In this document: piece by piece, positions 6,231-7,327 of the stretch
Position numbering within the stretch: position 1 is the stretch's first letter
How the letters are laid out: every line of letters starts with the position of its first letter
Assembly: GCA_030150795.1 (NCBI GenBank)
Contig: JASLFF010000618.1
Location: 1-7,327 of the forward strand
DNA length: 7,327 nt
Origin: Terriglobales bacterium
Lineage (GTDB): Bacteria; Acidobacteriota; Terriglobia; Terriglobales; Gp1-AA117
Reading direction: 5' to 3'
Made by a program: the position numbers and the translations under genes
The notes under the pieces: generated by a model
The model's database searches: none
The model's input: only the letters and a program-made list of their open reading frames with translations
What the model was told of the DNA's origin: nothing

Positions 6231-7327
6231 ATGACCCAGAGTGAGCAGCTCTACCTTAGACCGAACATACAGGTTGAGCCTTTGATCGACGGCTGGTACG
6301 CCTGGCCTCACCTCATTGCTCCCGCAACGGCTGCAAGAAACATCACCGAACGTCATATGAAAATCATGGATTCCTACATCAATATGCCGCTGGTGCATGC
6401 GAATGCAGTCAAAAACCCTAAAATGTTGGGCGGTCCATTCATTGACTATGAAGGGAAACGGGTCGATGAGATCCGTGCCCTGCGCGACTATATCAAGCGA
6501 GAGCGCGCGCATCTGTTTGAATTATCGGCCGCGCTGGAAGCATTGGACAACACGTTGAGGGAGAGCGCCAAAGGGTACAGCCTGCTTCCTTTATACGAGA
6601 AAATCCCAACCATCCTGCGAGGTTATGTAGAACTTGTTTATGACCTGAACAATCATCCTTCATTCCGCCTGATCGAACCATTACTGTACAGAAGCCGCTA
6701 TTATGACCGGTCGCAGCAAAGTGTGAGGCTTTCAAAGATCTCAAATGACGATCGACCATTTGTGCTGAGTACACCCAGGCTGGAAAGCGACGATGCGCTT
6801 CATCTCCGTTTTCCATTCGATAGTCCGGTGATCGACGATCTGTTTCGGCTCAAGTCATCTCCTCGCCCATGGTGCCAGATCAAGGAAATGCTTCAGGTGC
6901 CGGACTCACGTGACGATCTGCTTCGCTCCTTGCTTACGCCCGAAACGCCGCCGTCCTATTCACCTTATACCGGCGCCGGCGTGCGCTGGAGATATTTTGG
7001 ACACGCCTGCATCTTGATCGAATCGCAGGGCACCAGCATGGTATTTGACCCGGTCCTTAGCTATACGTATGAGAATGGCATCTCCCGCTACACCTATCTC
7101 GATCTGCCTGATGAGATCGATTATGTCTTAATAACCCATAATCATCAGGACCACATTCTGTTTGAAACCTTGCTGCAAATCCGGCACAAGATCAAAAACA
7201 TTGTCGTGCCGCGCAATAATCGTGGCCATTTGCAGGACCCTTCCCTGAAACTCATTCTTGAGAATTGCGGATTCAGAAACGTGGTTGAGTTGAACGAACT
7301 TGAGGAAATCCGCGTCGGCAACGTGTC
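6231..7327 (+). CDS. CmlA-like diiron beta-hydroxylase (MBL fold), cut by right edge
   Basis: The first 365 codons have two parts. Residues 1 to about 245 are a non-MBL N-terminal domain with LYLRPN (7-12), WYAWPHL (22-28) and VHANAVKNPKM (55-65). From 251 a metallo-beta-lactamase fold begins: WRYFGHACILIES, FDP (272-274) and the metal motif HNHQDH (His303, His305, Asp307, His308). This matches CmlA of chloramphenicol biosynthesis (about 532 aa; metal motif at His305/307, Asp309, His310 as I recall), whose N-terminal domain docks on the NRPS while the MBL domain holds a diiron centre that beta-hydroxylates the carrier-bound amino acid. FrsH of FR900359 biosynthesis is another member. The later ligands (Glu and Asp expected near 375-400, His near 480) and about 165 residues lie beyond the window. 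The hydroxylated residue here is unknown. An ordinary MBL hydrolase is unlikely given the N-terminal domain and NRPS context. Confidence 0.88.
   Translation, partial: MTQSEQLYLRPNIQVEPLIDGWYAWPHLIAPATAARNITERHMKIMDSYINMPLVHANAVKNPKMLGGPFIDYEGKRVDEIRALRDYIKRERAHLFELSAALEALDNTLRESAKGYSLLPLYEKIPTILRGYVELVYDLNNHPSFRLIEPLLYRSRYYDRSQQSVRLSKISNDDRPFVLSTPRLESDDALHLRFPFDSPVIDDLFRLKSSPRPWCQIKEMLQVPDSRDDLLRSLLTPETPPSYSPYTGAGVRWRYFGHACILIESQGTSMVFDPVLSYTYENGISRYTYLDLPDEIDYVLITHNHQDHILFETLLQIRHKIKNIVVPRNNRGHLQDPSLKLILENCGFRNVVELNELEEIRVGNV

Noticed and set aside
6231..7327. Beta-lactamase or generic MBL hydrolase reading of the right-hand gene
   Set aside because: The long N-terminal domain and the HxHxDH motif starting at residue 303 match CmlA-type oxygenases, not lactamases, whose motif lies far nearer the N-terminus.
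1..7327. CRISPR array, tRNA, rRNA, insertion sequence or integration site
   Set aside because: I saw no regularly spaced repeats, no tRNA-like segment, no transposase frame and no terminal inverted repeats.

Overview
The window looks like part of a nonribosomal peptide (NRPS) biosynthetic gene cluster from a free-living bacterium of moderate GC content. It holds five protein genes, and the two at the window edges are cut off. No rRNA, tRNA or other taxonomic marker is present. Soil-type groups such as Acidobacteriota would fit the style of the genes, but that is a guess; the sequence does not fix the taxon.

Layout from left to right: (1) 1-1961, minus strand: the first 653 codons of an NRPS, with a short N-terminal segment, a complete LCL-type condensation domain and the start of an adenylation domain. 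(2) 1962-2453: a 492-base AT-rich leader or spacer with several hairpins and no convincing gene. (3) 2454-3623, minus: a zinc-dependent medium-chain dehydrogenase/reductase (MDR). (4) 3624-3772: a divergent promoter region. (5) 3773-4999, plus: a 12-helix MFS exporter. (6) 5000-5151: a convergent gap without a clear terminator. (7) 5152-5859, minus: a haem-oxygenase-like diiron oxidase (HDO, CADD/UndA/BesC superfamily) with a complete six-residue metal-ligand pattern. (8) 5860-6230: a divergent regulatory region with an 18-bp tandem repeat over a promoter-like sequence. (9) 6231-7327, plus: the first 365 codons of a CmlA-like, metallo-beta-lactamase-fold diiron beta-hydroxylase.

A coherent reading is that the NRPS builds a peptide. 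The CmlA-like enzyme would beta-hydroxylate a carrier-bound amino acid. The HDO and the MDR would do further oxidative tailoring or make a precursor, and the MFS protein would export the product. The most interesting point is that two structurally unrelated non-haem diiron oxygenases are transcribed away from one shared 371-bp control region. The product cannot be predicted, because the specificity-determining part of the adenylation domain lies outside the window. The gene orientations (-, -, +, -, +) imply at least three or four promoters.
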